From Halocafeteria seosinensis (Eukaryota > Sar > Bigyra > Bicosoecida): a stretch of 62,646 nt of DNA. The DNA lies in assembly GCA_001687465.1 (NCBI GenBank), contig LVLI01000873.1, positions 1-62,646 on the forward strand. The letters run 5' to 3'. The position numbers and the translations under genes were made by a program. This document shows positions 45,170 through 56,292 of the stretch, piece by piece. Each line of letters opens with the position of its first letter. The stretch's first letter is position 1. Under the pieces are notes generated by a model. It was not told the DNA's origin. It saw nothing but the letters and a program-made list of their open reading frames with translations, and did not search any database.

Positions 45170-46306
45170 TCAGTTGCCTCTACGTCCCCCACGTCCTCGT
45201 CCACTGGTTTTGGATCTGGCAGGAAGAATGTTTATGGGCTTGCCCCGAGCATGCTCAGTCTTACGCTCCAATGCGCTGTCCACCGCAGCGGGATTATCGT
45301 AATGAATGTACAACTTCATATCCTCTTGACTCCCGGTGATATCCTTGATCGTACCAAAAACGCCAAACAGTTCTCTCAGTTCATCCATTTCCAGGGCCGG
45401 CAGGACATCTCCTTTGATGAAAATGCTGGTACTGCCTCCCTTCTTTCCTTGAGCGGCAGCGGCAGCAGACCCCTTCCCTTGTTGTCGCCGCCCATTATTC
45501 TGAGCACCTTGTCGAGGGGCTTGCTGACCTGCAGGCGCAGCTTCCTTCTTTTGCCGTTGTGCTCTAGCCCCTTTTGGAGCAGTGGAGGCAGGCGGCGCGG
45601 CATTCTTTGCGTTAGCACCCACAACTTGGACCCAACTCTTACTACCACTCGGAAGTTCTTCTTCTGGAAACGCACCGTTCTCTTGACCTTCTAAACGCAG
45701 AGCTGCGAGATCGGGAGCTTCTTCAGCTTCAATAGCGTGCGGTTGGCGGGCAGCAGTAACGTCCTCAGTGGGAATGGGCTCATCATACGGAATTTCTGCT
45801 ATTGGCTCCGTCTGTTGGCTTGCTTCATTCACCACAGGTTGAACAATTTCGGTGACATTCACCTCTCTCACGGCAGACGCATCTTCTTTCAGCACGTGGA
45901 ACATATCATTGACAACGACGTATGGTCCTGCGTTAGGAAGCCGTTGGAGAACAACAGTTTGCACCAGACGACGAGTAGCCTTTCCGTAGAATCCTATTAA
46001 TCCCGTTACAGTGACAACTATGCAGCCACCGATCGTCGGTTGGCAGTTTACAGACCCATAGGGAGCGGCCAAGTCAAGACCAAGATCATCATACCGGACG
46101 TTATCAATTTGCTGCTTGATATTTTGAATACCGGACGCTACTCTGGTACGGATCGATTCATCCAATTCGTCGTCAATGTACGTCCGGCAAGCATTTTCCC
46201 CGTAGAATTTGTACAAGGAGTCTTTCTGCTGAGCAAGGTACTCGTAGTACTTTCTGACGAAGGTGCTTCCGACTACGGTGGCGTGTTCCTGTGTTTCCTG
46301 TGACAT
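45170..46306 (-). CDS. G3BP-like protein: NTF2 domain plus RRM
   Basis: A single exon of 378 residues on the minus strand. The N-terminal 135 residues form an NTF2-like domain (VGSTFVRKYYEYLAQQKDSL with a following FYG, GCIVVTVTGLIGFYGKATRR, GPYVVVNDMFHVLKED). The middle is low complexity, Glu/Pro/Ala-rich. The C-terminus carries an RRM (STSIFIKGDVLPALEMDELR, ELFGVFGTIKDITG, KLYIHYDNPAAVDSALE) and a short RGG-like tail SGRGRGGRRGN. This is the domain order of Ras-GAP SH3-binding proteins, which nucleate stress granules through the NTF2 dimer and bind mRNA through the RRM. Both domains have normal length. The gene ends 148 bp from the USP stop in a convergent arrangement. Confidence 0.93.
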   Translation of the reverse strand: MSQETQEHATVVGSTFVRKYYEYLAQQKDSLYKFYGENACRTYIDDELDESIRTRVASGIQNIKQQIDNVRYDDLGLDLAAPYGSVNCQPTIGGCIVVTVTGLIGFYGKATRRLVQTVVLQRLPNAGPYVVVNDMFHVLKEDASAVREVNVTEIVQPVVNEASQQTEPIAEIPYDEPIPTEDVTAARQPHAIEAEEAPDLAALRLEGQENGAFPEEELPSGSKSWVQVVGANAKNAAPPASTAPKGARAQRQKKEAAPAGQQAPRQGAQNNGRRQQGKGSAAAAAQGKKGGSTSIFIKGDVLPALEMDELRELFGVFGTIKDITGSQEDMKLYIHYDNPAAVDSALERKTEHARGKPINILPARSKTSGRGRGGRRGN

Positions 46307-47359
46307 CTCTTCTTGACAGCGTATCCTATCGTTGTGCCAGTCTAAACGATAACTCTGATCATATGAAACAACGGGTTGGACACCAGGACTTCCAAACTAC
46401 CTCGTCACGGACCGAGTAGTTTCCCTGAACACTTCCTGTACATCATAAGTACACATGTAAGACAGTAGAATGATGAACGCAACATATGGCTCGAAAAACA
46501 CTAAGATAACCATACAAGACCACACAAAGACACCCACTTCCGGCACCAGAGGTCTATATCTTCTTTGTATGCGTCATTCCCACCCCGCTCGCATTGGAAA
46601 TGCCACCATGACACCATGAATTAAGTCCCCAAGGGATCGAAATGTGAGTGTATACACGAATGGACGCGATATACAACCTTTATGGAAAAAAGAACAAAAG
46701 TTTACGCCCCTCATTCTGGCTCAGGGGCGCTGTTTGCTGCCATTTCTCGTCCTTTATGGCACCTCCACCCCACACCATCTTGTTATAAAGAGTCAAAAGT
46801 ATCATTTTGGAATTCTAACCCAGGTCATCTATGAGCAACACATGTGCAAAATGCCCCCAAAGACGGTGTCTGGTCCCTCTTTTCCCCAAGTCTCGTGGGT
46901 GGACAATGTGTTCAATGGGGCTTCTTACCTTGATAAATTGCAAGGATGAGTTCCCAGCGAGCTAGGTCAACAGATGGAGCGACTGTCTGTGTGCATACAA
47001 TACACCACGGAAGCAACCTAGTCTATGTTATGGTCCTTTCCTTTTTTTCCATTTGAGCCAAGTGGCAGAAATGATTGACACGTTGAAGTTATGGCATCGC
47101 ATCGAGCTGCAGCTTCGAGCTTTACATGTGCAGAGTTCCATTGTGTGTTCATGTGTCAAAATTTTTTGAGAATCATAAATCTCTGGATTCTCCCATACTG
47201 CATGATGTACCTGTACGCGAAGCGATCCTCTGAACTGAGTGCAATTGACCGCCGCAGTCGTAAATCGGAAAATTCCGGAAGACGAGTTGTTGGTAGTACA
47301 ATTGTACAAGTTGGTAGTAGTTGGAGATAGAGAATGCTCTAGCTGTGGATAGAGACAGG
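46307..47359. other. Divergent intergenic region
   Basis: About 1.05 kb between the head-to-head G3BP-like and TPR genes. A plus-strand frame of 101 codons at 46644-46949 has no resemblance to known proteins. Presumed promoters only. Confidence 0.5.
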
Positions 47360-49081
47360 ATGCTCGCTTCAACTTCCGCCTCCAAGAATCCATATCAACC
47401 ATCTTCGGAGGTGTACGATGGAACCAGTATCAACGGCAGCATTACGTCTGTTCACGAGTATGAAGATGGGTCAGTTTCCAACCACTCGCTCCGCAGCAAT
47501 GAGGATACTTCGCCTAACAAACACATGGATGAACGCGTAGTTTCAATTGGTGCGGATGATGTTGATTTGTCCGTGACAAACGATATAGAGGTGGTCCGTA
47601 GCGGATGCTTTACGCCAACGGATGCCTATGAACCGTCACCAGAGTTGTGGAGCTGGCATGAGGTAGCTAAAGAAAACCATATTTTGAAGACTGAACAAGA
47701 TTACTTCAAGGAAGGTGTATCGTTGCAGAGAGAAGGGAAGCACGATCATGCTATAGACTGTTTTGAAGAAGCACTGAAGCTCGATATGCTCTTTGCAGGA
47801 GCATACCTAGCGAAGGGAGTGTCTTTTCTGTTTAGGGACTCCGTGCACGACGAAGTGAAGACAGACGCATGCCGACAGTATGAGCGACCTCAAGTCCTTG
47901 TCACGACATGGATAACTGGATGCGGAGAACGCTCAGGAAGAGCTGCCCGCAGCTCCTTTGAATCGTTTATTATGATACGCCCCACTTGGCCAAGTGGCTA
48001 TTTCGCCGCAGGAGTGGCGTGTATAGACTGTCGAGAGTATACTACCGCTTTTGAACTGTTGCAGACAGCAAAAATCTTTGGCTACCCCGAAGCTGCCATC
48101 CGTGCGCATGAATTTCGAATTCAATGTCGCCGAATCATAGATACTTTGCTATGCCGTGGAGATACTGATGCAGCAAAGATAAAAGACAACCCGGAAGTCG
48201 TATTGGCAAACTTAGATAAGGAATTGGAATGTTGCGGGATACATGACAAAATGCTCCTTTGGTACGACAAAGCGTGTCTGCTCACTCTCAGGAATCGTAG
48301 CCAGGAAGCCTTGCAGGTGTTTGCCAAAGTGAGAGACTTGGGGAAGCCGAATTTTCGAGGGATAACCCAGCGACTTCAGACACTTGTGCATGCGCTATCA
48401 GGTCACATCTCTACTTCGTTAGGAGATATAGGAGGCGGGGTCGTGCGGGGACGTGCACAAGAGGAAGATACAGCTAACTCGGTGTCACCTAGCCTTTCAA
48501 GCACATATGATCGTGATCGACATACAAATGAGAACAAGTTCGTATCACCAATGGTAGAAGAACCGAGCGAAGATACAGATGACGCGGAAGAAGATGATGA
48601 CGAGATTGAGAAAGGAGGTGATACCACCCAACAACAACAACAGCAGGACGAACACTCGTCCTCGTCAGGTGCAATTGCCCATGTGAAGCAAACGACAAAG
48701 ACGGCTAAGAAGAGAGGAAGAAGGCAAAGGGTTTTGAGTTACACCGAAGCACAATTAACTCAACTCGAACATTCTCGCTTTAACTTTGAAGACACCTTGA
48801 TTCCCATCGATACCGCGACGGCCAAAATAGGAAAACTTATCAGGGACCTCGGAAAACGAAGAAACAGCCCTATCTACGAGCGTAATCCCAGTTGCATTGT
48901 CCGGAAGCTCTGCATTAGAGGACCTGTAGTGTCCATCCGAGACGAACTCCTAGACATTGACCGTGCGAACTACCCATTTGTATCTGGACAAACGATCCTA
49001 TCGTTCTTCCAGTGTGACGATCTCTGCCGCGTTCCTCGCGAAAAAATTATTGGATATTTTTGGCAATATTTGCAGACTTGA
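47360..49081 (+). CDS. TPR-containing protein, function unknown
   Basis: A single exon of 573 residues starting at the ATG at 47360; the frame stays open 39 nt upstream but without another ATG. The first 105 residues are Ser/Asp-rich. Residues about 110-310 contain TPR-like helices, clearest in EQDYFKEGVSLQREGKHDHA, AIDCFEEALKLDMLFAGAYL and YDKACLLTLRNRSQEALQVF. A following segment is low complexity with acidic and Gln runs (48540-48660) and a basic KTAKKRGRRQR patch. The last 110 residues look conserved and folded (SPIYERNPSCIVRKLCIRGP, PREKIIGYFWQYLQT). I do not recognise a family; the conserved C-terminus suggests a real, specific role. Confidence 0.75.
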   Translation: MLASTSASKNPYQPSSEVYDGTSINGSITSVHEYEDGSVSNHSLRSNEDTSPNKHMDERVVSIGADDVDLSVTNDIEVVRSGCFTPTDAYEPSPELWSWHEVAKENHILKTEQDYFKEGVSLQREGKHDHAIDCFEEALKLDMLFAGAYLAKGVSFLFRDSVHDEVKTDACRQYERPQVLVTTWITGCGERSGRAARSSFESFIMIRPTWPSGYFAAGVACIDCREYTTAFELLQTAKIFGYPEAAIRAHEFRIQCRRIIDTLLCRGDTDAAKIKDNPEVVLANLDKELECCGIHDKMLLWYDKACLLTLRNRSQEALQVFAKVRDLGKPNFRGITQRLQTLVHALSGHISTSLGDIGGGVVRGRAQEEDTANSVSPSLSSTYDRDRHTNENKFVSPMVEEPSEDTDDAEEDDDEIEKGGDTTQQQQQQDEHSSSSGAIAHVKQTTKTAKKRGRRQRVLSYTEAQLTQLEHSRFNFEDTLIPIDTATAKIGKLIRDLGKRRNSPIYERNPSCIVRKLCIRGPVVSIRDELLDIDRANYPFVSGQTILSFFQCDDLCRVPREKIIGYFWQYLQT

Positions 49082-50216
49082 AAACGTTAGACCTTAGATT
49101 TTGAGCCTCTCACCTCGCAACTCAGGGTAACCCATTTCTATACCTCATAGCGTACGTTTCACCTTTAGCCACCACAATAAGCATGCAAGTAATAGTTAAA
49201 CATTCCGAGAAAGAACAACCTCCTTCGCCCTATCGGGTTCACGAACTTCGCGTGTTACTAGTAGTTTACTACCGAGACCCTGGTACCAATAGTACAAGTA
49301 GTTCGGTAGTTCTTACCGCTTTAACTGCCCGCACTAAACTCTGCACAGGAAGTAGATGGAGATCGCTCATGGGCGACAATATCTTGCATCGCTATTATGG
49401 CTTTGAGTTCTTACCTTCTGAAAGTCTTGGCGACAAGACCCTGGACAACCATTCGACTTCCATTCCAAGGACATGCATTATTTCCTGTCGAAACTTTCGA
49501 CTCTGGAATTCATTGATTCAATTCAATCCTTGTCACTTCAACGAGGATAACTTTTGTTTCACTCCAGTCGCTAGCAACTTTAAGCGAGCCTGATGAAGGA
49601 AGCAGATAATACATGTTTCATTGTGGAGCAGCGGCCAGTAAACGAGCTTAGTACGAAGGTATGTGCTTCATGTAGCTCGGATAAGTTCGTTGAAAGACTT
49701 CCTATATTACGAGAAATCACAAAAATGGTCTGAAAGGGGCGATTTAAGGGAGCATGTTCTGCATTCACTACTGGCCGTATTGAGGGCTGGAAAAGGGCAT
49801 TTCCAAGATGGTGGGTAGATCATGTGATATAGATTGACATGCCGCTGTTGGCATGGGAAATGGAGTGGTTGACGAGGAAAGGGAGGCTTTGGGGGCCAAA
49901 GCGGACAAGAACAGACGCTTCAACTTCATTCACGTATACACGATGTTTCCCGACCACTTGCGCGAATCGGATCCAAAAGGAGTACCGCCATATCGATTGC
50001 CTTTCGTGTCCACTGGGAGTTTTTGAGTAAAATGAACTGGATGGGAGGGAGTGGGCCTCCCAACTGTGGGGCGTCGGCAAGAACAAGCGCGTGTCTAACA
50101 CTTGTCAATTGTCTTCGAGCTGATACTATTTTCCTCTGTTGTGTGGTTGCAGACAGTGCGCTTTCGTGCGTCTCTAGGAGTGGGACGAATTGTTTAAGGG
50201 GTGAAATAAAAGCGCC
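49082..50216. other. Intergenic, no gene recognised
   Basis: About 1.1 kb between the TPR gene and GTP cyclohydrolase I. Frames up to 200 codons on the minus strand (50531 to 49926) overlap the GTP cyclohydrolase first exon in antisense and lack family resemblance. Confidence 0.5.
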
Positions 50217-51481
50217 ATGCGCTTTTCCGAAGGCTCTAAGAGTGGGAGTGCTTCTGCAGCTACCTCGTACCTGGTGACCAAAACGGATCAGCCAGCTGAT
50301 AACAAAGAAGGGGAAAAAGAGTGGTGTGATCCATCGAGTGACGGTACTTTGACACAAGCCATAGCGGAACAGTCCACGCCAACGGATTCTTCCACTGGCA
50401 ACAAGATGGGTAGCCGCTACGGTGAGTGGAAGGATTCCTCTGAGCCACACGAAACCAACTCGACATCGACGTCGAAGAGCACACAAAACGATGTTGAGGA
50501 AGACGATTACATGCCTGAGCACACAAATCAAGGCCTAGATGCTCGGCAGAGTGAAAGTGGTAGAGACAAAAATGAAGTGAGCGGTGCCCAAACGGAGGGT
50601 ACTACTCCGACGGACGAACCAAATGGATTAAGAGACCTGTACGATGAAACACCATCTAATGGGGTAGCGGCAGCGTCTTCTTCCATGGCCGAAGCAACGC
50701 AGGATTGCCGACTGAATCGACTGGAGGACGCCGGTAGCACAATTATAGAGGTAAGTAGAACTCCGGTTTTCATGTTCTTTGATTATGCCTTCAAGTGTTG
50801 ATACTAACATTGACCAGGCGATCGGTGAAGATTCTGAGCGCGACGGACTATTAAAAACACCGCATCGTTTTGCCAAGTCGATGATGGCGTTGACATCAGG
50901 ATACAGGATGTCGGCGGAGAATATCATTAAGTCAGCTCTTTTTGATGTCGACAGCGATGATTTGGTTGTAGTTAGAGATATTGATTTCCATAGCCTATGT
51001 GAGCATCATATGCTTCCTTTCTATGGCAAAGTAAGTTTATGTGATAGGATGATTGGGAACTCTCCGACTGAATCAGTGAAGTTCTGCTCGACAGGTACAT
51101 ATCGGATACATACCACAGGGGAAAGTGGTAGGGTTGAGTAAACTTGCTCGTGTCGTGGAAGTTTTTAGCCGACGATTACAGGTTCAGGAAAGGCTGACCC
51201 AGGAAATAGCGGAGGCACTATATCATTATACAGACGCTCTTGGCGTTGCGGTCTTTGTTAGTGCATCGTAAGTTTCAGCTCTAGGCTAAGGCTTTAAACT
51301 ATTGGATTTCATCCCGCTGATCACATGCTACTACAGACATATGTGCATGAGCATGCGCGGCGTTGAACAACCGGATTCCAAAACTTCGACCACGTGTTTC
51401 AAAGGCTGTTTTAAAGGGCAGGCGGAATCGTCACGGGCGCACCGAAACGATTTTTTCGATCACCTGAGAAATTCGAATTGA
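50217..51481 (+). CDS. GCH1: GTP cyclohydrolase I
   Basis: Four exons: 50217-50750, 50818-51030, 51095-51267 and 51337-51481, encoding 354 residues. The enzyme converts GTP to 7,8-dihydroneopterin triphosphate, the first step to folate and tetrahydrobiopterin. The catalytic domain fills residues about 178-354, with [20 protein letters not shown], then the zinc-binding block [20 protein letters not shown] (Cys239, His242), [20 protein letters not shown] and the third zinc Cys310 in SHMCMSMRG. It is a single-domain bacterial/animal-like type, not the fused double domain of land plants. The first 178 residues are Ser/Thr/Asp/Glu-rich, low complexity and all in exon 1, an extension much longer than in human GCH1 and of unknown use. 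The last 45 residues ([20 protein letters not shown]) complete the family's C-terminus. Confidence 0.94.
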
Positions 51482-52067
51482 AGCAGTGACGGTATTAGCA
51501 TGTTAAGCAATATACCTTATCATTAGTTACTATTGTTACTCTCGAAGTCTTTGGAATATAGTGATCAATGAATCACTGATCATGTATGACTTCAACTACT
51601 GTAGATTCTCTCTGCAGGTGAGCCGCACTAATTAGTGCATGGGTCGGAATGACCGACCCTTTTTCTCACATTGTACCAATATTTGCGATATTATGTGTTC
51701 CTGTGATGACTCGAAGGCATTGCGACGGTTCGTACAGTACGATTCGTACTGCCGCCCAGTGGCGCCCAAACGTGTTGTCAACACGGTGTTGACGATCCAA
51801 CGGACACATTGAAGGTTGCTGCGGCCTGGCGGTTCAACAAATCACTGGAACATACGGCTTAGTATTGATACTGTGAAAACTGACTTGCGGATCTTGAATC
51901 CACGAGTTGCCGCTTTAATTAGCTGAAAAGCCATTGCTTCATTTGTCATCTCCGAAGGTGGCCGGGACATTTTCTAGTCGGCCACAACTCACCCAGTCAA
52001 CTTTCTTCGGGTCTAGCTCCATTTCCTTCTCATTCAAGTAAACTTTAGACAAAAGCATACCTTCATA
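51482..52067. other. Intergenic with several short palindromes
   Basis: 586 bp between GTP cyclohydrolase and the PH-RCC1 gene. It contains CAGTACG-ATT-CGTACTG at 51735-51751, GTGTTGTCAACAC near 51773, and GATCA-rich inverted motifs near 51560-51590. No gene was recognised. Confidence 0.5.
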
Positions 52068-54864
52068 ATGAATGGGGACTTCGATTCTGACATTGCATAT
52101 GAGGGATATCTGGTCAAAAAAGCAGTTCGCACTCCCACGAAAAACTCGTAAGTTTGCGGCAACGCACCTGCTTCCCGCTAACACAGTGTATTTTGTGTGC
52201 CAATGCAGATGGACAAAGCGCTGGGTCACTCTCAAAAAGAGTGGCATTCTCGAGTATTGCAGCAAGAAGTACGACAAACCTAAGTTTAAACTTCGCATGG
52301 AACCTGACAGCAACATTACGATACTCGATCACCAAGACCCTCCCGCTAATCATCCTGGAAGAAAGAATGAGTTTCGGCTGGACGCCAAAGATGGCTTTTG
52401 CTTCTATGCATGTGCAAAAAGTCAGGAAGAATTGATGCTTTGGTACGAGGCGTTCCGGATCACACTATACGGCATCCAACAGAAAGTGTCCTTCGAAGAA
52501 GCTTACCATATGTTGAAAGAACAAGAAGCTGCAGAAAAGGCAAAGCAAGAACAGCCTTCATCTCCACAAGCTAAACAAGGAAGAATTGTATCAATGGCTG
52601 ATGCTGTTCAGCTCGCAAGAACAAACTTCGCGGAAGTTTACGCCTTTGGGAACGGAAATGCTGGACAACTAGGAATTGGCGAAGAAGTTGGTGGAGGCAA
52701 ATGCCACCCGGTTAGGATTGAGGCTTTTCACACTCAACCAGCTCCCAAACGCGTTGCCTGCGGAAGAAACTTTAGTATGGTCATCTCTTGTAAGGACAAA
52801 GTAATGGCATGGGGAAAAAACTCGCATGGGCAACTTGGGCTGAACGAAGTTAAAACCAGTCTTCGGCCCGTTATCGTTCCCGCACTTAGGTCGCTGCGTG
52901 TACGTAGTGTAGCGTGCGGAAGTCACCATGCGGTTATTTGCAACACAGAGGGAGAAGTATATTGCTGGGGCTCTAACAAATATGGACAATGTGGCTCTGG
53001 TCGAGGTGTTCTTCCTCGCGAGCAACTGCATTCCACTCAAAAGGCCATTGAAGCTCTAGGTCCTGCTACCATTAGCCAACCCTCCTTACTATCACACTTT
53101 GGACGGACAAGCAGTAGCACTCGCGGACATATCCCAGCAGGTGTCCTCATAGACCGGGTGTTTGCCGGAGTGGATGCCACTGCGGCCATTGACTCCAGGG
53201 GATCGGTTTTTGTTTGGGGGCACAACCATCAAGGAAAACTAGGTGTAGGCAAAGGGCTTGTGGACACAGCCTTAGGCTTTCCCCACAAGCCGCAGTCCAC
53301 TTCAGCGGAGGACTTGGATCAAATACGATTCGTCAAAGTGGCGATCTCCTCCACCTTCTCCCTTTGGTTAACGGTGCCAAAGTCTACCGACGGTGTCATT
53401 ATTGAGGACCAGGAACTGAACTCCTTGCTCAGAAGACGCAGGACCACCCTTAGTGCGAGAACTGAAAATGTTCCTGCCAACTACACAGATGCTGTTCAGA
53501 GAGGTGTCGCGGAAGAGTTGTCACAAACCATTGATCAAGCAAACGAAGACATTGATGTAACTGATATCCCGTTATTGCCCCATTGGGACCCGTGGTATCC
53601 TGGCTCCTTCGAAGGAAGGCTGCATATAAGCGGCAGAGCAGGAATTTCCAAAACTGACTGGGAAGCGGATTTGGACAAGTATTCCCGGTTGTTTTACTCC
53701 AAGACGTTTGAAAAGCAAATGTTGGTAACTGACGTTGCCGCAGGAATAACCCATGCTGCCGCCATCTCTCGTGGCAGAATATTTACGATTGGGTATGGTT
53801 GGCTTGGTCTTACTGACGACTACGGAAGAGAACTCCCTAACGCTGATAGTAAGTCACAAGCAGTTCAGGACTGTGCACTCCTTGGTGTCACCGATACCAA
53901 TCAACAAGGATCGGGACAGCTTGCATCTGACATGCAATTAGTTTCAACATTGCAGCTCGAATCATTGATCTGCTCCAGTGTAGGGGACAGGTTTACCATG
54001 GCACTGTCGGGAAACGGGAGAGTATATGGTTGGGGAGAGTGCGTGTTCGGACAATTGGGCACGGGGAAGTATCTATCCAGACCGGTACCATTTTCTGCTA
54101 CACCCGTCGTGTCTATTAAGGGCTTTCATGCTAAACTCGTTGGCACAGGGGCAGAGCACACACTATCAGTATGGCATCAAGGGAATCCTAAGGGGGACAG
54201 CAGAGACAGAGCAGTGGTAAGGAAAGCGTGCGAGCAATGGTGGAAAAAGACGATGTCTAGAATTCGAGGTACTGCATCTAAAGAATTGCTCAGCCGGATT
54301 CCAGAAAGGACGTTTGCGGGTAGCGCAAACGAAGTCGACGTCATAGATAAGGAAGCTCAATCCTGGGGTATAAACCAAACAGTGCAAGAGGTAGGAAACA
54401 AGTACGGCTTATTTGACGGAAGTTTAAAAATTCGAGACTCCAGCCAAGGGCCAGAAGAATCCACATCTGCCCCACAGGAAGAACAGTCCGCTTCGCAAGA
54501 GAACCAGCAAGAGAGCCGCACGGCTGCGTCAGCGGTCAGTGACCATAATGGCAGTCGCGTTACGCAAGCAGAACAAACTATTGAAGGGGAGTCCCAGCTG
54601 GAAAGTCACGCATCCGCCAGTGAGAGCGATAGCGGGGACAAGTGGTCCTCCGAGGATGAAGATGATAATGGACATGAGACGCACACCGGACAAAACACAG
54701 AGGAATCAGAACCCACCCTATCCCTGGCCGAAAGACGAAGGAAACGCCGCGAAACCATCCGGGCCTCGGTCAAAGCGGGAATCAAGGGACAACCGGCGCC
54801 CACGATCACAGAGGTTGCACAGCGGATGTCTCTAGACAACACATCAAATGCAGAGCATAGCTAA
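52068..54864 (+). CDS. PH domain plus RCC1 repeats protein
   Basis: Two exons: 52068-52147 and 52209-54864, encoding 911 residues. The split PH domain occupies residues about 10-130: the first exon ends in YEGYLVKKAVRTPTKNS and the second continues WTKRWVTLKKSGILEYCSKK with a terminal helix LMLWYEAFRITLYG. RCC1 beta-propeller repeats follow from about residue 185, for example VYAFGNGNAGQLGIGEE, VMAWGKNSHGQLGLNE, VYCWGSNKYGQCGSG and VFVWGHNHQGKLGVGKG, and resume after a linker at VYGWGECVFGQLGTGK. The C-terminal 200 residues are Gln/Ser/Glu-rich, then basic. PH-RCC1 order recalls plant PRAF proteins, but their FYVE and BRX parts are not seen. RCC1 propellers can be exchange factors or scaffolds. 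The stop lies 13 bp from the stop of the convergent methyltransferase gene. Confidence 0.9.
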
Positions 54865-54877
54865 GCCATAGTAGACC

Positions 54878-56292
54878 TCAGTGCTTGGAGACAACGGTGA
54901 GAAGTCTTAGTTTAAATTTGCCCTGTCTGGTCAAAGAATCGAAGCCAGTTCTAACGATACCACTGTCGCAGCAGCGGGTCCACTTCAGAGCATCAGCAGT
55001 CACATCTACTACTTCAAGATTAAATTTTCTGACCTCTTCCGAAAATGCCTCAAATGTATCTAGACGTCTTATAGTGTAGGCGATTAGAAACAAAGGTTTA
55101 TGGATTTGCGAGTCGTGCTGCACTGCTCGAAATCTCTCCCCTACCAATCTTGCTAGATGGTAGGCCGTGTCGGGTGAGTACAGCAGGTCACTTCCAAAGA
55201 TAAAGGACGAGTCAAGAGTCATCCGTGCCTGGACAGAGAGGTCTTCATAATCAATGCCCTGCCTGCCGTCAACGTAGTCCCTGATCTCTTCGGAGCACGC
55301 TCCCCATTCTAGTTCTCTCGCAGCGCACTTTCGTTTTGCCTGCGGATTCAGATTGATATTATGGCTCATTGAATGCATAACCTCTTTGAAATCAGTCAGA
55401 TATAGTTGATTAATATCAGTTACAGTTGCCACAGCGATCCCAGTTAGTCCGGTACCACTTCCTAGCTCAATTGCTGTTTGGCCCGAGAATGTATTCCTGC
55501 AGCACGCCGCAAAATGAGCCAGAAAATAAGCCCCTTCCCAGACGCGTTGTGCGATTTCACTCAAGTTTTTTGACTCTTTAATGGTGATCTTGGTGGGTTC
55601 AACTTCTTTCGCAATTCTGTATAGCGGCTCCATGTGTTTTGAGGGAACGTAGCAGACATCTTCTATATCTTCGTCTGAGTAGTTGCATGGGGGGTTGTTT
55701 TCTAGAGTTCTTTCCAGATCCTCTATTGTTTGAGGTTTATCTTGGCTACAGCATTCGCACCTTCGGATAGGAAATGTTATGTAGCCGTAGTCACTCTCCC
55801 GGCTATTTTCCGGAGGGTTCTTGGCCGCGATCGTCAGGAAAGGCTTCCATTGCGAGGGGATATAGCTTTGCATAGCAGACATGGGCACACCACTCAATAT
55901 CGCAGCAACTGCTGCTACACTATCACTTAATGCTCCTTCTCGTTGATGCTGGCGTACTCTCTCTTCGAGTGTATTCACTAGTCGCTTCAAAAAGTCGTGT
56001 GTATACGATTGCGCTGGAGGGTAGTCCTGCAGTATTTGCGATCCGAGCACACTATCTAACAACGTGTATTGCACATCCTCATTGCTGATATCCTTGATCG
56101 TAGGGATGACCTGTATATAATGCAATTAATTTTTTGTACCCACGTACTTGTGGAAGCGCCTTCTCACCTTCCGCTGTGCGGAGTCGAGAGCCCCACCATA
56201 CGTACCTGGTCCAGAATATCCGGTATAGGGACTGCTTGAGCAACATAGTGAGTGACTACCTTTGCCACACTTTCGTCCGAAAGCGAGTTCAT
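54878..56292 (-). CDS. EEF2KMT/FAM86-like protein-lysine methyltransferase
   Basis: Two exons on the minus strand: 56292-56206 and 56110-54878, giving 439 residues. EEF2KMT methylates a lysine in elongation factor 2, tuning translation fidelity. The N-terminal part (YPPAQSYTHDFLKRLV) matches the FAM86 family's upstream region. The class I methyltransferase core has motif I AIELGSGTGLTGIAVATV (Gly loop about residues 244-252), the acidic LTDFKEVM, and the family's FGSDLLYSPDTAYHLARL. Before it is the substrate-entry segment RVWEGAYFLAHFAACCR, as in other lysine methyltransferases of this superfamily. A Cys-rich CECC is present in the middle. The assignment to EEF2KMT rests on the N-terminal region and could be another METTL21-type lysine methyltransferase. 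Confidence 0.83.

Noticed and set aside
46644-46949. 101-codon plus-strand open frame
   Set aside because: No family resemblance, no splice context, random-like composition in a promoter region.
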